Assembly (NCBI GenBank): GCA_019429305.1
Contig: JAHYIR010000011.1
Location: 1-54,986, forward strand
Origin: Candidatus Cloacimonadota bacterium
GTDB taxonomy: Bacteria > Cloacimonadota > Cloacimonadia > Cloacimonadales > JAJBBL01
Direction: 5' to 3'
Length of the DNA stretch: 54,986 nucleotides
Shown here: positions 28,155 through 36,401 of the stretch, piece after piece
Position numbering within the stretch: the first letter of the stretch is position 1
Layout of the letters: every line of letters starts with the position of its first letter
The notes under the pieces: model-generated
What the model was told of the DNA's origin: nothing
Databases searched by the model: none
Seen by the model: the letters and a program-made list of their open reading frames with translations, nothing else
Program-made: the position numbers and the translations under genes

Positions 28155-28224
28155 AGAAATCCACAGATAAACAGAGAAAAAATCTTGTTAGTAAAATTGT
28201 TCTTTGTTTATCTGTGGATTTCTT
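28155..28224 (-). repeat. 20-bp inverted repeat between rbfA and nrnA
   Basis: Bases 28155-28174 and 28205-28224 are exact reverse complements, with a 30-base spacer. On the minus strand the stem ends in a pyrimidine-rich run (TTTCTTTTTT) directly before the nrnA ribosome site. It therefore looks like an attenuator or intercistronic terminator. It could also be a mobile repeat, because TCTGTGGAT-like units are common dispersed repeats. Confidence 0.75.
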
Positions 28225-28232
28225 TATTCAAG

Positions 28233-28583
28233 CTATTTCTTATCTTCATCTGAAAGTTTATCTAATAGAGATTCAATTTTTCTGGCTCTGTTTCCTGTAT
28301 CGTCATAGAAGAACCTAATTTCCGGTATTCGTCTTAGTATATGAGCAGCAGCAATCTCTTTTTTGAGAAATCCTGATGCTTTAGTCAAGATTGGCAAATA
28401 TTCAGTGTCATCCTTTTCGTCATTGAGCTTAGAGAAATAGATCTTGGCAAGTTGCAGATCTGGGGTAAGTTCAACTTCCGTTATTGTCACCCATTGCAAC
28501 CTTTGATCATTGATCTTGTTTACTAATGCGTTATTGAGTATTCTTAAAATCTCTTTTTCCAGACGAGCCATTCGGTAACTCAT
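28233..28583 (-). CDS. rbfA: 30S ribosome-binding factor A
   Basis: RbfA binds the immature 30S subunit and helps 16S rRNA 5'-end maturation, especially in the cold. The 116-residue length is normal. Family features are the start RMARLEKEILRILNNAL, WVTITEVELTPDLQLAKIYFS and the end HILRRIPEIRFFYDDTGNRA. AAAGG lies about ten bases before ATG 28583; an internal ATG at codon 5 is an alternative. It follows infB by three bases. Confidence 0.93.
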   Translation of the reverse strand: MSYRMARLEKEILRILNNALVNKINDQRLQWVTITEVELTPDLQLAKIYFSKLNDEKDDTEYLPILTKASGFLKKEIAAAHILRRIPEIRFFYDDTGNRARKIESLLDKLSDEDKK

Positions 28584-28586
28584 AAG

Positions 28587-31136
28587 CTATTTTACCTTTG
28601 ATTTTTTCTCAGCAGCAGTTCCCTTTTTTACTTCTTCACTTTGATATGCTTCGATTACATCGCCCTCTTTAATATCATTGTAATTCTGGATACCAATACC
28701 ACACTCACTGCCGGCACGAACTTCTTCTACATCATTAGCAAAATGTTTAAGAGAACTAATTTTCCCTTCATGGATCAAGCCATTGTTTCTATACAATCTA
28801 ATAATACTATCATTCTTTATATATCCTTTATCAACGGCACAGCCAGCAATACTGCCAACCCCTTTTATTCTGAAGACCTCTTTAACAATAGCAGAACCAA
28901 TAAATTTCTCTTCAAACTCCGGTTCAGTTAATCCTTCAAGAGCTAATTGAATATCGTTAATGCCATCATAGATGATCTGATAGGTTCTGATCTCAATTCC
29001 CATATCTTCTGACATCTTTTTAGCTTTTGTCTCAGTACGAACCTGAAAACCGAGAATAATTGCATTTGAGGCAGCAGCAAGATTGATATCGGCTTCTACT
29101 ATACTACCGACTCCTTTGTGTATAATATTAACCAAAACCTCTTCATTAGAGAGTTTTTGCAAGGAATCACAAAAAGCTTCTAATGAACCATCGGTATCTG
29201 CCTTAACGATAATTTTTAGATCGTTCATCTCTTTCAGTTTGATCTTCTCATATAGATTATCAAGATTGGTTCTTCCGATATATCTCTCGCGTTCATGTCG
29301 GATTTGCTTTCTCTCCAAACTGATCTGTCTGGCAATTTTCTCGCTGGCTACTTTATTGATAATATCGCCGGCTTTGGGTACATTGCTCAATCCATAGATC
29401 AATGCTACGTCAGAGGGTCCGATCTCTTTCATCTCCTGACCCCTCTCATTCTCCATTTTCCTGATCTTACCATATGTAGCACCGCAGACTACAGCATCAC
29501 CCTTTCTTATTTTCCCTTCCTTCAAGAGAATCGTTACGAGCGAACCGATTCGACTATCTTTTTCAGCTTCGATAACAATACCACTTCCGGGAATATCGTA
29601 TTTGGCTTTTAATTCTTTCATCTCAGCTGCGAGCAAAATAGCTTCCAAGAGGTTATCTATTCCTTCTCCGGTTAAAGCAGAACAGGTAGTCCAGAGAGTA
29701 TTCCCTCCATAACCCTCTAAAAACACATTCTGTTTAGATAGTCCCGTTATGGTTTTATCTACATTGGCAGTTTTCAGATCTACTTTATTGATTGCTACAA
29801 CTATATCAACTCCGGATGCCTTGGCATGATCGATAGCTTCTACTGTCTGGGGTTTAACTCCGTCATTTGCCGCAACGACTATCACAGCGATATCAGTCAA
29901 ATGAGCTCCGCGAGCACGCATTGCTGTAAATGCCTCATGACCCGGTGTATCAATGAAGGTGATCTTATGATCTTTATAATCAACCTGATAAGCTCCAATG
30001 TGTTGGGTTATACCACCCGCTTCACCGGCAATAACATTAGTAGAACGGATATAGTCTAGTATTGAAGTCTTACCATGATCTACATGCCCCATTATAGTAA
30101 CTATTGGTGGTCGTGGATTCTCTTTGGCATCTTTATGTTTTACCGTCGCCTCTTCAATGATATCTGTTCCATATTCTTCAGCAAAGGTAACATTGAAATC
30201 AAATTCATCACATATCATCTCCAAAGATTCTTTATCGAGCCGTTGATTAATAGTTACTATCTTCCCCATATTAAAGAAGTTAGCTATTATTTCTGTCGGC
30301 GCTATATCCATCATCTTAGCCAGCTCATTCACTGATGTGTATTCATTGACCACGAGATTCTGATTATTGGATAGCTCTTCTTCTGTCCCTTTCTTATCAT
30401 CTTTCTTATATTTTTTCTTCTTTTGCTTAGCTAAAGTCTGTTTTATAGAGCGACTGATTTCTGCTTCTTCGATCTCTGTTGGTTCAAGTTTAGCTTTTCC
30501 TTTTCCTTTTTTACTATATTTAATCTTTGCTTGCAGATGTTTAGCTTTCTCTTCCAGCTCTTTCTTTTCTGTCTTTTTGGCTTTAGCTAATTTTTTGGCT
30601 TCTACATCATCTAAAGGAGTCGGAATATCCGGTAGCTTTTTCTCTCCGACTTGTGGTTTTCCCTTGGTAATGGGCTTTCTTGTTGTTGGTTTAACCCCTG
30701 GTTTCTCTTTGTCTGAGCTTCTTTCTCTTGGAGTTTTTTCTCTTGGGGTTCTTGCTTTCGTTCTTTTATCATCTTTGACTGGAGTTTCTTCGCCTTCTTT
30801 CTGTTTGCTAATCGGCATTTCAACAAAAACAGGGGTTTTTTTCTTGCTTTCTTCGAGTTTTCTTACAGCTTCTAACTCTTCTTTCCTTTTCTCTTCTGCT
30901 TCTTGTTCTTGTTGTCTCTGCTTCTTTTTAAGATCATGAATACGGCGCTTCTCTTCTTCCATGCGCTTCATATTGTCATGTTCTGTTTTGAAAATACCTC
31001 TGATTTTTTCTACTACATCATCTTCCAATTGTGTAAAGGGCGACTTAGCATCAATATTAAGATGTTTAAGATGTGTCTTTAGCGCTGATGTTGAAATTTT
31101 CAACTCTTTCGCTAATTCATGAACTCTGATACCCAA
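28587..31136 (-). CDS. infB: Translation initiation factor IF-2
   Basis: IF-2 is the GTPase that brings initiator tRNA to the ribosome. The 849-residue protein has an IF2_N domain at the start (RVHELAKELKISTSALKTHL), a long Lys/Glu-rich linker (about 60-260), a second IF2_N domain and then the GTPase core. The core shows GHVDHGKTS (G1), DTPGHEAFT (G3) and NKVD (G4). C-terminal domains II-IV complete the protein. It starts with TTG, supported by GGAGG four bases upstream and by family alignment of the first residues. A ribosome-factor operon setting surrounds it. Confidence 0.96.
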   Translation of the reverse strand: MGIRVHELAKELKISTSALKTHLKHLNIDAKSPFTQLEDDVVEKIRGIFKTEHDNMKRMEEEKRRIHDLKKKQRQQEQEAEEKRKEELEAVRKLEESKKKTPVFVEMPISKQKEGEETPVKDDKRTKARTPREKTPRERSSDKEKPGVKPTTRKPITKGKPQVGEKKLPDIPTPLDDVEAKKLAKAKKTEKKELEEKAKHLQAKIKYSKKGKGKAKLEPTEIEEAEISRSIKQTLAKQKKKKYKKDDKKGTEEELSNNQNLVVNEYTSVNELAKMMDIAPTEIIANFFNMGKIVTINQRLDKESLEMICDEFDFNVTFAEEYGTDIIEEATVKHKDAKENPRPPIVTIMGHVDHGKTSILDYIRSTNVIAGEAGGITQHIGAYQVDYKDHKITFIDTPGHEAFTAMRARGAHLTDIAVIVVAANDGVKPQTVEAIDHAKASGVDIVVAINKVDLKTANVDKTITGLSKQNVFLEGYGGNTLWTTCSALTGEGIDNLLEAILLAAEMKELKAKYDIPGSGIVIEAEKDSRIGSLVTILLKEGKIRKGDAVVCGATYGKIRKMENERGQEMKEIGPSDVALIYGLSNVPKAGDIINKVASEKIARQISLERKQIRHERERYIGRTNLDNLYEKIKLKEMNDLKIIVKADTDGSLEAFCDSLQKLSNEEVLVNIIHKGVGSIVEADINLAAASNAIILGFQVRTETKAKKMSEDMGIEIRTYQIIYDGINDIQLALEGLTEPEFEEKFIGSAIVKEVFRIKGVGSIAGCAVDKGYIKNDSIIRLYRNNGLIHEGKISSLKHFANDVEEVRAGSECGIGIQNYNDIKEGDVIEAYQSEEVKKGTAAEKKSKVK

Positions 31137-31153
31137 TTTTCCTCCAATCTGCT

Positions 31154-31507
31154 TTAGGCAAAAATCTTTTCAATACCGGATGCAAAATCTGGATCTTCTA
31201 CAGAGATCAAACCGATATCGCTTCTATTAAATAATAACCCAAACTGTTCTTTAGTGCCGTAAGTTATAGTCTTTATTCTGTTCTGATCGATGATCGACTT
31301 CAGTTTTCTTATTGTGTGATCGCTGAGATCATGGGTAATTAGAACTAATTTGGCTTTTTTCTTTACACATGACTGATAACAAGCAGAGAAGCCAAATTTT
31401 AACTTTCCGGCTTTATTGGCAAATCCAAGCAAAGTTGCTATTGATGACCAATAATTATTTCCAGCATTTTGGTCTTTATTTCTTGATTTTCGTTCTTTTA
31501 TCAGCAT
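31154..31507 (-). CDS. ylxQ: L7Ae/L30e-family RNA-binding protein (YlxQ-like)
   Basis: A 117-residue member of the L7Ae/L30e/Gadd45 fold, probably an RNA-binding protein of the nusA-infB operon. The core reads LLGFANKAGKLKFGFSACYQ, AKLVLITHDLSDHTIRKL and TYGTKEQFGLLFNRSDIGLI. The first ~18 residues are a basic extension. Its ATG shares one base with the ylxR stop (TAATG). The exact RNA target is unknown. Confidence 0.85.
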   Translation of the reverse strand: MLIKERKSRNKDQNAGNNYWSSIATLLGFANKAGKLKFGFSACYQSCVKKKAKLVLITHDLSDHTIRKLKSIIDQNRIKTITYGTKEQFGLLFNRSDIGLISVEDPDFASGIEKIFA

Positions 31508-31752
31508 TATTTACCTTCACCTAAACGAGTATTTTTCCGCAAAAACTTTCTAAACCATTTATCTAATAGGATGATACAATCATTCACGTCACAGACATAA
31601 AAGCCCCTCATCTCAAGCCGTTGTCGACAATCGAAAATAAGATCATTTTCTAAATTAGCAAATCGTATCATCTCTTTTTTCTCTTTCTTTTTACGGCAGA
31701 CAACACAAGTCCTGTAAGGTATATGACCTGCTCTGGATGCTCTGTTTGGCAT
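31507..31752 (-). CDS. ylxR: YlxR/RnpM family protein (DUF448)
   Basis: The 81-residue protein belongs to the YlxR family; in other bacteria one member (RnpM) binds and modulates RNase P. It shows the family start HIPYRTCVVCRKKKEKKEMIRF and the later RGFYVCDVNDCI. It sits between nusA and ylxQ with one-base TAATG overlaps at both ends, so translation is tightly coupled. Confidence 0.88.
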   Translation of the reverse strand: MPNRASRAGHIPYRTCVVCRKKKEKKEMIRFANLENDLIFDCRQRLEMRGFYVCDVNDCIILLDKWFRKFLRKNTRLGEGK

Positions 31753-32984
31753 TAGAAATATTCTGCAGATTCTTTGATCTTCTGAGCTGTTTTCTCACCG
31801 ATGTTTTCCATACTACATAACTCCTCAATCGATGCTTTAAAGATATCTTGTACTGAAGTGTAACCATGTTTCTTGAGAATATCGGCTATTTTAGGAGTTA
31901 CCCCGTCCAGTTCGGAAATATGACTGGTAATACGTCTCTCTTCTGCAATTTTCTCCTCAAACTCCTCCTCTGTATATATATCTAAACTATATTCAGTCAA
32001 TTTAGCGGCAAGGCGAACATTCTTCCCCTGCTTTCCAATTGCCAGATTCTTGTTTTTCTCGGAAACTACTATTCTCCCGAATCTGCCTCTATCAGAAAGA
32101 TAAACCTTATCAACGAGGTCGTTGCCGATAGCATTGGCAATGAGTTGCTCTGGTGATTCATCCCACGAGATCACATCAATGATCTCGCCATGTAACTCCC
32201 TGCGTATCATATCAATACGGGTACTGTTTTTCCCAAAGCAGGCACCTACAGGATCAATAGCCTTCTTCTGTGCTGAAACAGCTACCTTTGTTCTTATTCC
32301 GGGTTCGCGAACTATCTTCTTAATTATTACATCGCCCTCATGGATTTCCGGTATTTCCAATTCAAATAATCTCTGCACAAATTCCGGTCTGTTTCGCGAC
32401 AAGATAACCATTACTTCATTTCTTCTCTTGCGGATATTGACGACATATGATCTTATGATATCATTAACCTTGTAATATTCACTTTCTACCTGTTCTTCAA
32501 CAGGCAGAAGAGCATCTGTATATCCAATATCAATTTTATAACCATTATAATCTACTGACCTAATTTTACCAGAGACGATCTGTCCCTTCTGCTTCTCATA
32601 ATCGAAAATTATCCGATCTTCTTCAATCTTGCGAATCCTTTCCTGTATTGTCTTTCTGGCAATATTGATAATCTTTGGTTCGAAATCTACAATGGGAACT
32701 TCGACTTCGATATAATCACCCAGCTTCGCTTTTTTATTGATTTTCAAGGCATCCTGGAGAGAGATATCTCCAAGTTTCATATCCTCTTCAACTACCAATT
32801 TCTTAATCCGCGCGGCTAATTTGTCATTCTCAAAGTCAGCGATAATTTCCAATTCGTTCTCCGGAAGCAACTTTTTCGAAATTGCTGTATAAAGACTAAT
32901 CTTGATCTCCTCTTCTATCTTGGATTTATCGATCTGCTTTGTTGTTGCCAATTCCATTATCACTGATGTAATATTAGCTGCCAT
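31752..32984 (-). CDS. nusA: Transcription termination/antitermination factor NusA
   Basis: NusA binds RNA polymerase and nascent RNA, controlling pausing, termination and antitermination. The 410 residues carry a NusA N-terminal domain (1-125), an S1 domain (around 135-200, with GKIRSVDYNGYKIDIG) and two KH domains. The KH region shows DPVGACFGKNSTRIDMIRREL, then KNLAIGKQGKNVRLAAKLT. A C-terminal helix-hairpin-helix tail reads ENIGEKTAQKIKESA. GGAGAATAGAT precedes ATG 32984, overlapping the end of rimP. Confidence 0.95.
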   Translation of the reverse strand: MAANITSVIMELATTKQIDKSKIEEEIKISLYTAISKKLLPENELEIIADFENDKLAARIKKLVVEEDMKLGDISLQDALKINKKAKLGDYIEVEVPIVDFEPKIINIARKTIQERIRKIEEDRIIFDYEKQKGQIVSGKIRSVDYNGYKIDIGYTDALLPVEEQVESEYYKVNDIIRSYVVNIRKRRNEVMVILSRNRPEFVQRLFELEIPEIHEGDVIIKKIVREPGIRTKVAVSAQKKAIDPVGACFGKNSTRIDMIRRELHGEIIDVISWDESPEQLIANAIGNDLVDKVYLSDRGRFGRIVVSEKNKNLAIGKQGKNVRLAAKLTEYSLDIYTEEEFEEKIAEERRITSHISELDGVTPKIADILKKHGYTSVQDIFKASIEELCSMENIGEKTAQKIKESAEYF

Positions 32985-32986
32985 AT

Positions 32987-33469
32987 CTATTCTCCTTTTT
33001 TATTTTTAAATTCATAGACGGTCCGTGCCTTTTTGATCTTTTCAAAAGGAATGTTAACTATTTGCGTTTCTTCTTTCTTGGTCTGTTTCTGTTCAAGAAC
33101 TATACCTGTAGAAGAGACCTTCGTCAGCAAACCGGTGACCACAATATTCTTATCATCCTGCCGATAAGTTATCTTAACCTGTTCGTTAACCGCCTGTTCA
33201 AATTGTTTTGGGGTTTTCAAAGAACGTTCCAGTCCGGGTGAGGATACTTCAAGAAAGTAATGGTTAGCAATTAGATCTACTATATCAAGCTCGTTACCCA
33301 TTAACCGGCTAACTCTGGAACAATCAGAGAGAGTTATCCCTCCTTGACGAGTAATAAAGACTCGTAATACTTTCCCTTTATTGGTGTTCTTCATCTCCAG
33401 GTCATAGAGATCAACACCACACTCTTGGGTTATTTTTTCTACTAACTCTCTGATCTTCTCTAATATCAT
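32987..33469 (-). CDS. rimP: Ribosome maturation factor RimP
   Basis: RimP is needed for late 30S subunit assembly. From ATG 33469 it has 160 residues; the TTG four codons earlier has no ribosome site. Family features are DLYDLEMKNTNKGKVLRVFI, SDCSRVSRLMGNELDIVDLI and the signature YFLEVSSPGLERSLKTP. It is first in the rimP-nusA-ylxR-ylxQ-infB operon. A 12-bp hairpin lies 17 bases upstream of its start in the likely leader. Confidence 0.92.
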   Translation of the reverse strand: MILEKIRELVEKITQECGVDLYDLEMKNTNKGKVLRVFITRQGGITLSDCSRVSRLMGNELDIVDLIANHYFLEVSSPGLERSLKTPKQFEQAVNEQVKITYRQDDKNIVVTGLLTKVSSTGIVLEQKQTKKEETQIVNIPFEKIKKARTVYEFKNKKGE

Positions 33470-33485
33470 CTTTCGTCCCAAATTA

Positions 33486-33511
33486 TTAAACCACTGAAAT
33501 CAGTGGTTTAA
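33486..33511 (-). promoter_or_regulatory. Hairpin in the rimP operon leader
   Basis: TTAAACCACTGA (33486-33497) pairs exactly with TCAGTGGTTTAA (33500-33511) around two bases. No T-run follows on the minus strand. TTGACA at 33600-33595 upstream suggests it is transcribed with the operon. It could be an operator or an RNA control element. Confidence 0.55.
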
Positions 33512-33753
33512 CAAGTATGTTATTACCTTTGCAGTATAACTGTAATTTGTCAGCTAATCTGCAAGTTACTCATTAATATTATGCAGGTTTTTTTTGTCAA
33601 GATGATAATAATTTATGATAGAACTGTCTAAAATATTATGCTTTATGATACAAAGACAATTAGAGGGGCAATTATAGGTCGTCCCTACTACTAAATTTAT
33701 ACCCTTAGTCACGCTACGAGTCAGCTTAGGCCGGCTCGTATACTTCTCATAGG

Positions 33754-34452
33754 TTAATCATAAGAAAAGAGGGTTACAAGTTCTGTGAGCTTTTTGATCT
33801 CATAAGTTGGGATATACTGGGTGTCATTTTTCTTGCTTTCGGGATTAAACCAGCAAGTATCAATACCGGATAGATTCCCCCCTGCAATATCACTGGTTAA
33901 ACTGTCCCCGATAATCAATAGATTCTCTTTAGGGAGATTATCTAATTTCTGCAGAGCAATCTTGAAGAACATAGGATCAGGTTTCGGAAAACCAATCTCT
34001 TCTGATATCACAACCACAGGAAAGAATTTTATAAGTCCTGAAGCTTTTAGTCGACGATGCTGCACTTCAGCGATGCCATTGGTGATCAAAGCCAGATCAA
34101 AGCTGGCAGAAAGTTTTTCTACTATTTCCCATGCATCCGGTAATAATTTCTTACCTTCTCCAAGATATTGCACATATATTTCTCCAAATTCATGAGGATC
34201 AAATTGCAGTTCCAGCGAATCAAAGAGTCTGGAGAATCTTTCAGTTCGCAATGCGGGTAGTGATATTATTCCTGATTCGAATTTCTTCCAGAGCTCATGA
34301 TTGATCAGACGGTAACCGGTGATGACATCTTCTTCATCCCGAATAATAGAGAAATGTTCAAAGGTTTTTAATAATGCCTGTCGTTCTGAATCTTCATAAT
34401 TAAAAAGTGTACCATCGGCATCAAATAATAGGGTCGAATAATTTTGTTTCAT
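33754..34452 (-). CDS. yjjG: HAD-family phosphatase, YjjG type
   Basis: A 232-residue HAD hydrolase resembling the YjjG (non-canonical) 5'-nucleotidase group. Motif I is FDADGTL (nucleophile D11), with a helical cap (about 20-90). Motif II is LITNG, motif III is around GFPKPDPMFF, and motif IV is IIGDSLTSDIAGG. The likely role is dephosphorylating nucleotides or related metabolites; substrate is not fixed by sequence. It is divergent from the DUF3795 operon and has only a weak ribosome site. Confidence 0.85.
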   Translation of the reverse strand: MKQNYSTLLFDADGTLFNYEDSERQALLKTFEHFSIIRDEEDVITGYRLINHELWKKFESGIISLPALRTERFSRLFDSLELQFDPHEFGEIYVQYLGEGKKLLPDAWEIVEKLSASFDLALITNGIAEVQHRRLKASGLIKFFPVVVISEEIGFPKPDPMFFKIALQKLDNLPKENLLIIGDSLTSDIAGGNLSGIDTCWFNPESKKNDTQYIPTYEIKKLTELVTLFSYD

Positions 34453-34591
34453 ACGACAAATTTCTCGATTAGGGGCTAATCGTCAATAATTTATCATTCT
34501 GCAATACTCCGATGCAAATCATCGTGATTTCTTATCTTGAAGATAATATAGTGTTTGGAGAGAATTAGCGATAAATAGTTTAAGAGCTCAC

Positions 34592-34620
34592 TTGACAAAA
34601 ATTCGGATCATATTTAGTAA
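34592..34620 (+). promoter_or_regulatory. Promoter of the DUF3795-mobB-kinase operon
   Basis: TTGACA (34592-34597), a 17-base spacer and TAGTAA (34615-34620) form one of the best sigma-70-type pairs in the window. They lie 48 bases before ATG 34668. Confidence 0.65.
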
Positions 34621-34667
34621 TTCAGAGGAAAATTTTTACTACTTTTTTTTAAGTTAAGGAGTTTATT

Positions 34668-35006
34668 ATGAAGAAATTTACCTCTGCTTGTGGCTTAGAT
34701 TGCCATTCTTGTGAATGTTATGAAGCAACTCAATCGAGAGATTTAGAAAAAAAGAGAATTGTTGCCAGAAAATGGTCGAAAGAGTATGAAGCTGCTTTGA
34801 CGACTGATGATATTAACTGTGGTGGTTGCATGTCAAATGGAAGTCATTTCAGTTGGTGTAATAAATGTCCGATCCGTAACTGTGTAATCAAAAAGAAATA
34901 TCAAAGCTGTGCCGAATGCAATGATTTCCCTTGTCAGACGACAGAATTTCTTTATCAGGCAGTTCCTGAAGCACAGAAAAACATCGAAAGATTGAGGTCT
35001 CTATGA
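34668..35006 (+). CDS. DUF3795 cysteine-rich protein
   Basis: A 112-residue protein of the DUF3795 type, with cysteines spaced as in a metal or Fe-S binding module. Visible groups are ACGLDCHSCECYEAT (8-22), NCGGCM, WCNKCPIRNC and SCAECNDFPC. Function is unknown for the family. AAGGAG precedes ATG 34668. The TGA stop overlaps the mobB start (ATGA), so both are translated together. That suggests a shared role, perhaps in handling a metal cofactor. Confidence 0.85.
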   Translation: MKKFTSACGLDCHSCECYEATQSRDLEKKRIVARKWSKEYEAALTTDDINCGGCMSNGSHFSWCNKCPIRNCVIKKKYQSCAECNDFPCQTTEFLYQAVPEAQKNIERLRSL

Positions 35007-35746
35007 AAGCTTTTTCCGTTGCCGGTTTTAGTAAGAGCGGAAAAACAACTACTGTTGCTGCCTTGATAGATATTTTGAAAACTCGAGGTTACAGTGTTGC
35101 AGCAATAAAGGATATTCACTTCGAAGATTTTACAATGGAAAGAGAAGGATCGGATAGCTGGATATTTCAACAAGCTGGTGCGAAAGCAGTTTTTGCCCGT
35201 GGTTTGAAAGAAACATACCTTATTCAACCTCTAAGAACTCCATTGCCAGATATGCTGGAGATGCTCGATGCTGATTGGACGATCGTGGAGGGGATGAAGC
35301 GAGATCCTTTACCCAAGATCATCTGTGCCGAGTCAGAAGAACAACTTTCCGAATTAGTCGATGATAATGTTTTCGCTATTAGCGGAAAGATCAGTGACAA
35401 TTTGCATGAATACAGAGGTCTTCCTGTTATCAACAGTAAAGATAATCCGCGAGCATTAGCAGATCTTGTTGAACAAAAAGTATTCGAAGTTTTACCACTG
35501 GCAAAAGATGAGTGTTGTCAAAAATGTGGTCTGACCTGCTACCAGATGGTGGGAGAAATCCTTTGTGGAAGAAGAAAAAGAGAAGATTGTCAGACCGATC
35601 ATAATCAGATGATCCATTTAAGGATCGGAGAAAAAACAATCGAAATGGTGCCCTTTGTGCAAAATATATTTCGGGATCTGATCTTGGCATTCGTCAAAAA
35701 TCTGCGGGGTTATAAGAAAGGAAAGATCGAGGTGACTTTAGAGTGA
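35003..35746 (+). CDS. mobB: MobB-like GTPase with C-terminal cysteine cluster
   Basis: MobB binds GTP and assists attachment of GMP to molybdopterin. Residues 1-165 show the MobB fold: P-loop GFSKSGKTT (8-16), VAAIKDIHFEDF, SDSWIFQQAGAKAVFA and DWTIVEGMKRDPLPKI. At 247 residues it is longer than typical MobB (about 170). The extension carries six cysteines in CCQKCGLTCYQMVGEILCGR and a seventh in REDCQTD, which suggests Fe-S or metal binding. No MobA or other cofactor gene is nearby. The role in molybdenum or tungsten cofactor making is plausible but unproven. Confidence 0.8.
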   Translation: MKAFSVAGFSKSGKTTTVAALIDILKTRGYSVAAIKDIHFEDFTMEREGSDSWIFQQAGAKAVFARGLKETYLIQPLRTPLPDMLEMLDADWTIVEGMKRDPLPKIICAESEEQLSELVDDNVFAISGKISDNLHEYRGLPVINSKDNPRALADLVEQKVFEVLPLAKDECCQKCGLTCYQMVGEILCGRRKREDCQTDHNQMIHLRIGEKTIEMVPFVQNIFRDLILAFVKNLRGYKKGKIEVTLE

Positions 35747-36381
35747 AGTCTCAGATTACATATTCTTCTGATGGTAAATCATTAATTAAGATCTGCCGAT
35801 CGGAAACAGAATGTGCTAATGAATTGCACGTTTATAACTTAGGACTGGATTTTACCCCCAAATTACTCAATAAGATAGATGAGAAAACTATCGAGATAAG
35901 TTATATCAAGGGGAATTCTCTGAAAGACGAGATAGACTTTGATTTCTCAAAGCCAGCTGAGCAACTGGCAAAGCTGCATAAATCAACGATAAAAGAGGGT
36001 ATAGTACTCTGTCATCTCGATAATAATCCACGCAATTACTTAATAGAAAAAGAAACAGGTAAGTTCTATCTGATTGATTTTTCGGAGAGCGGATATAGCT
36101 TGCCGGAAAATGATCTGGTCAACTTTTTACTCTTCTGGGCTGCAATTTTACCACCTAATCGTTTTCAGAATGCTATGCAGAGGTTTTTAGAGGGGTACAA
36201 GTCACCAGAACTTCTTGATAACAAGCGACAGAGATCACATTTTTCTCAGTGGATAAACGTTTTCGATGTGAGACGAAGAAAATATTGTAAAAATCCGGGT
36301 ACAAAATTCGCTTGGCAGATAGATAATCGTAAATATCTTCTAACTAATTTTTACACTTTAGTAAGGTCAGACAAGAAATAA
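35743..36381 (+). CDS. Small kinase-fold protein
   Basis: A 212-residue protein with minimal protein-kinase/aminoglycoside-phosphotransferase features. A Lys in SLIKICRSETECANELHVY with a following Glu may form the ATP-site pair. The catalytic loop reads CHLDNNPRNYLI, and the metal site YLIDFSESG replaces DFG. It resembles the RIO/Bud32/lipopolysaccharide-kinase group; the substrate is unknown. It starts with GTG overlapping the mobB stop (GTGA). The coupling ties it to mobB and DUF3795. Confidence 0.75.
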   Translation: MKSQITYSSDGKSLIKICRSETECANELHVYNLGLDFTPKLLNKIDEKTIEISYIKGNSLKDEIDFDFSKPAEQLAKLHKSTIKEGIVLCHLDNNPRNYLIEKETGKFYLIDFSESGYSLPENDLVNFLLFWAAILPPNRFQNAMQRFLEGYKSPELLDNKRQRSHFSQWINVFDVRRRKYCKNPGTKFAWQIDNRKYLLTNFYTLVRSDKK

Positions 36382-36401
36382 TAAGTTCTTAAGGAGGCAT
36401 T

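Noticed and set aside
30367-30939. A 190-residue open frame on the plus strand, rich in Ser, Phe and Leu
   Set aside because: It is the mirror of the Lys/Glu-rich linker of infB, which gives long open antisense frames. It has no ribosome site or recognisable motif.
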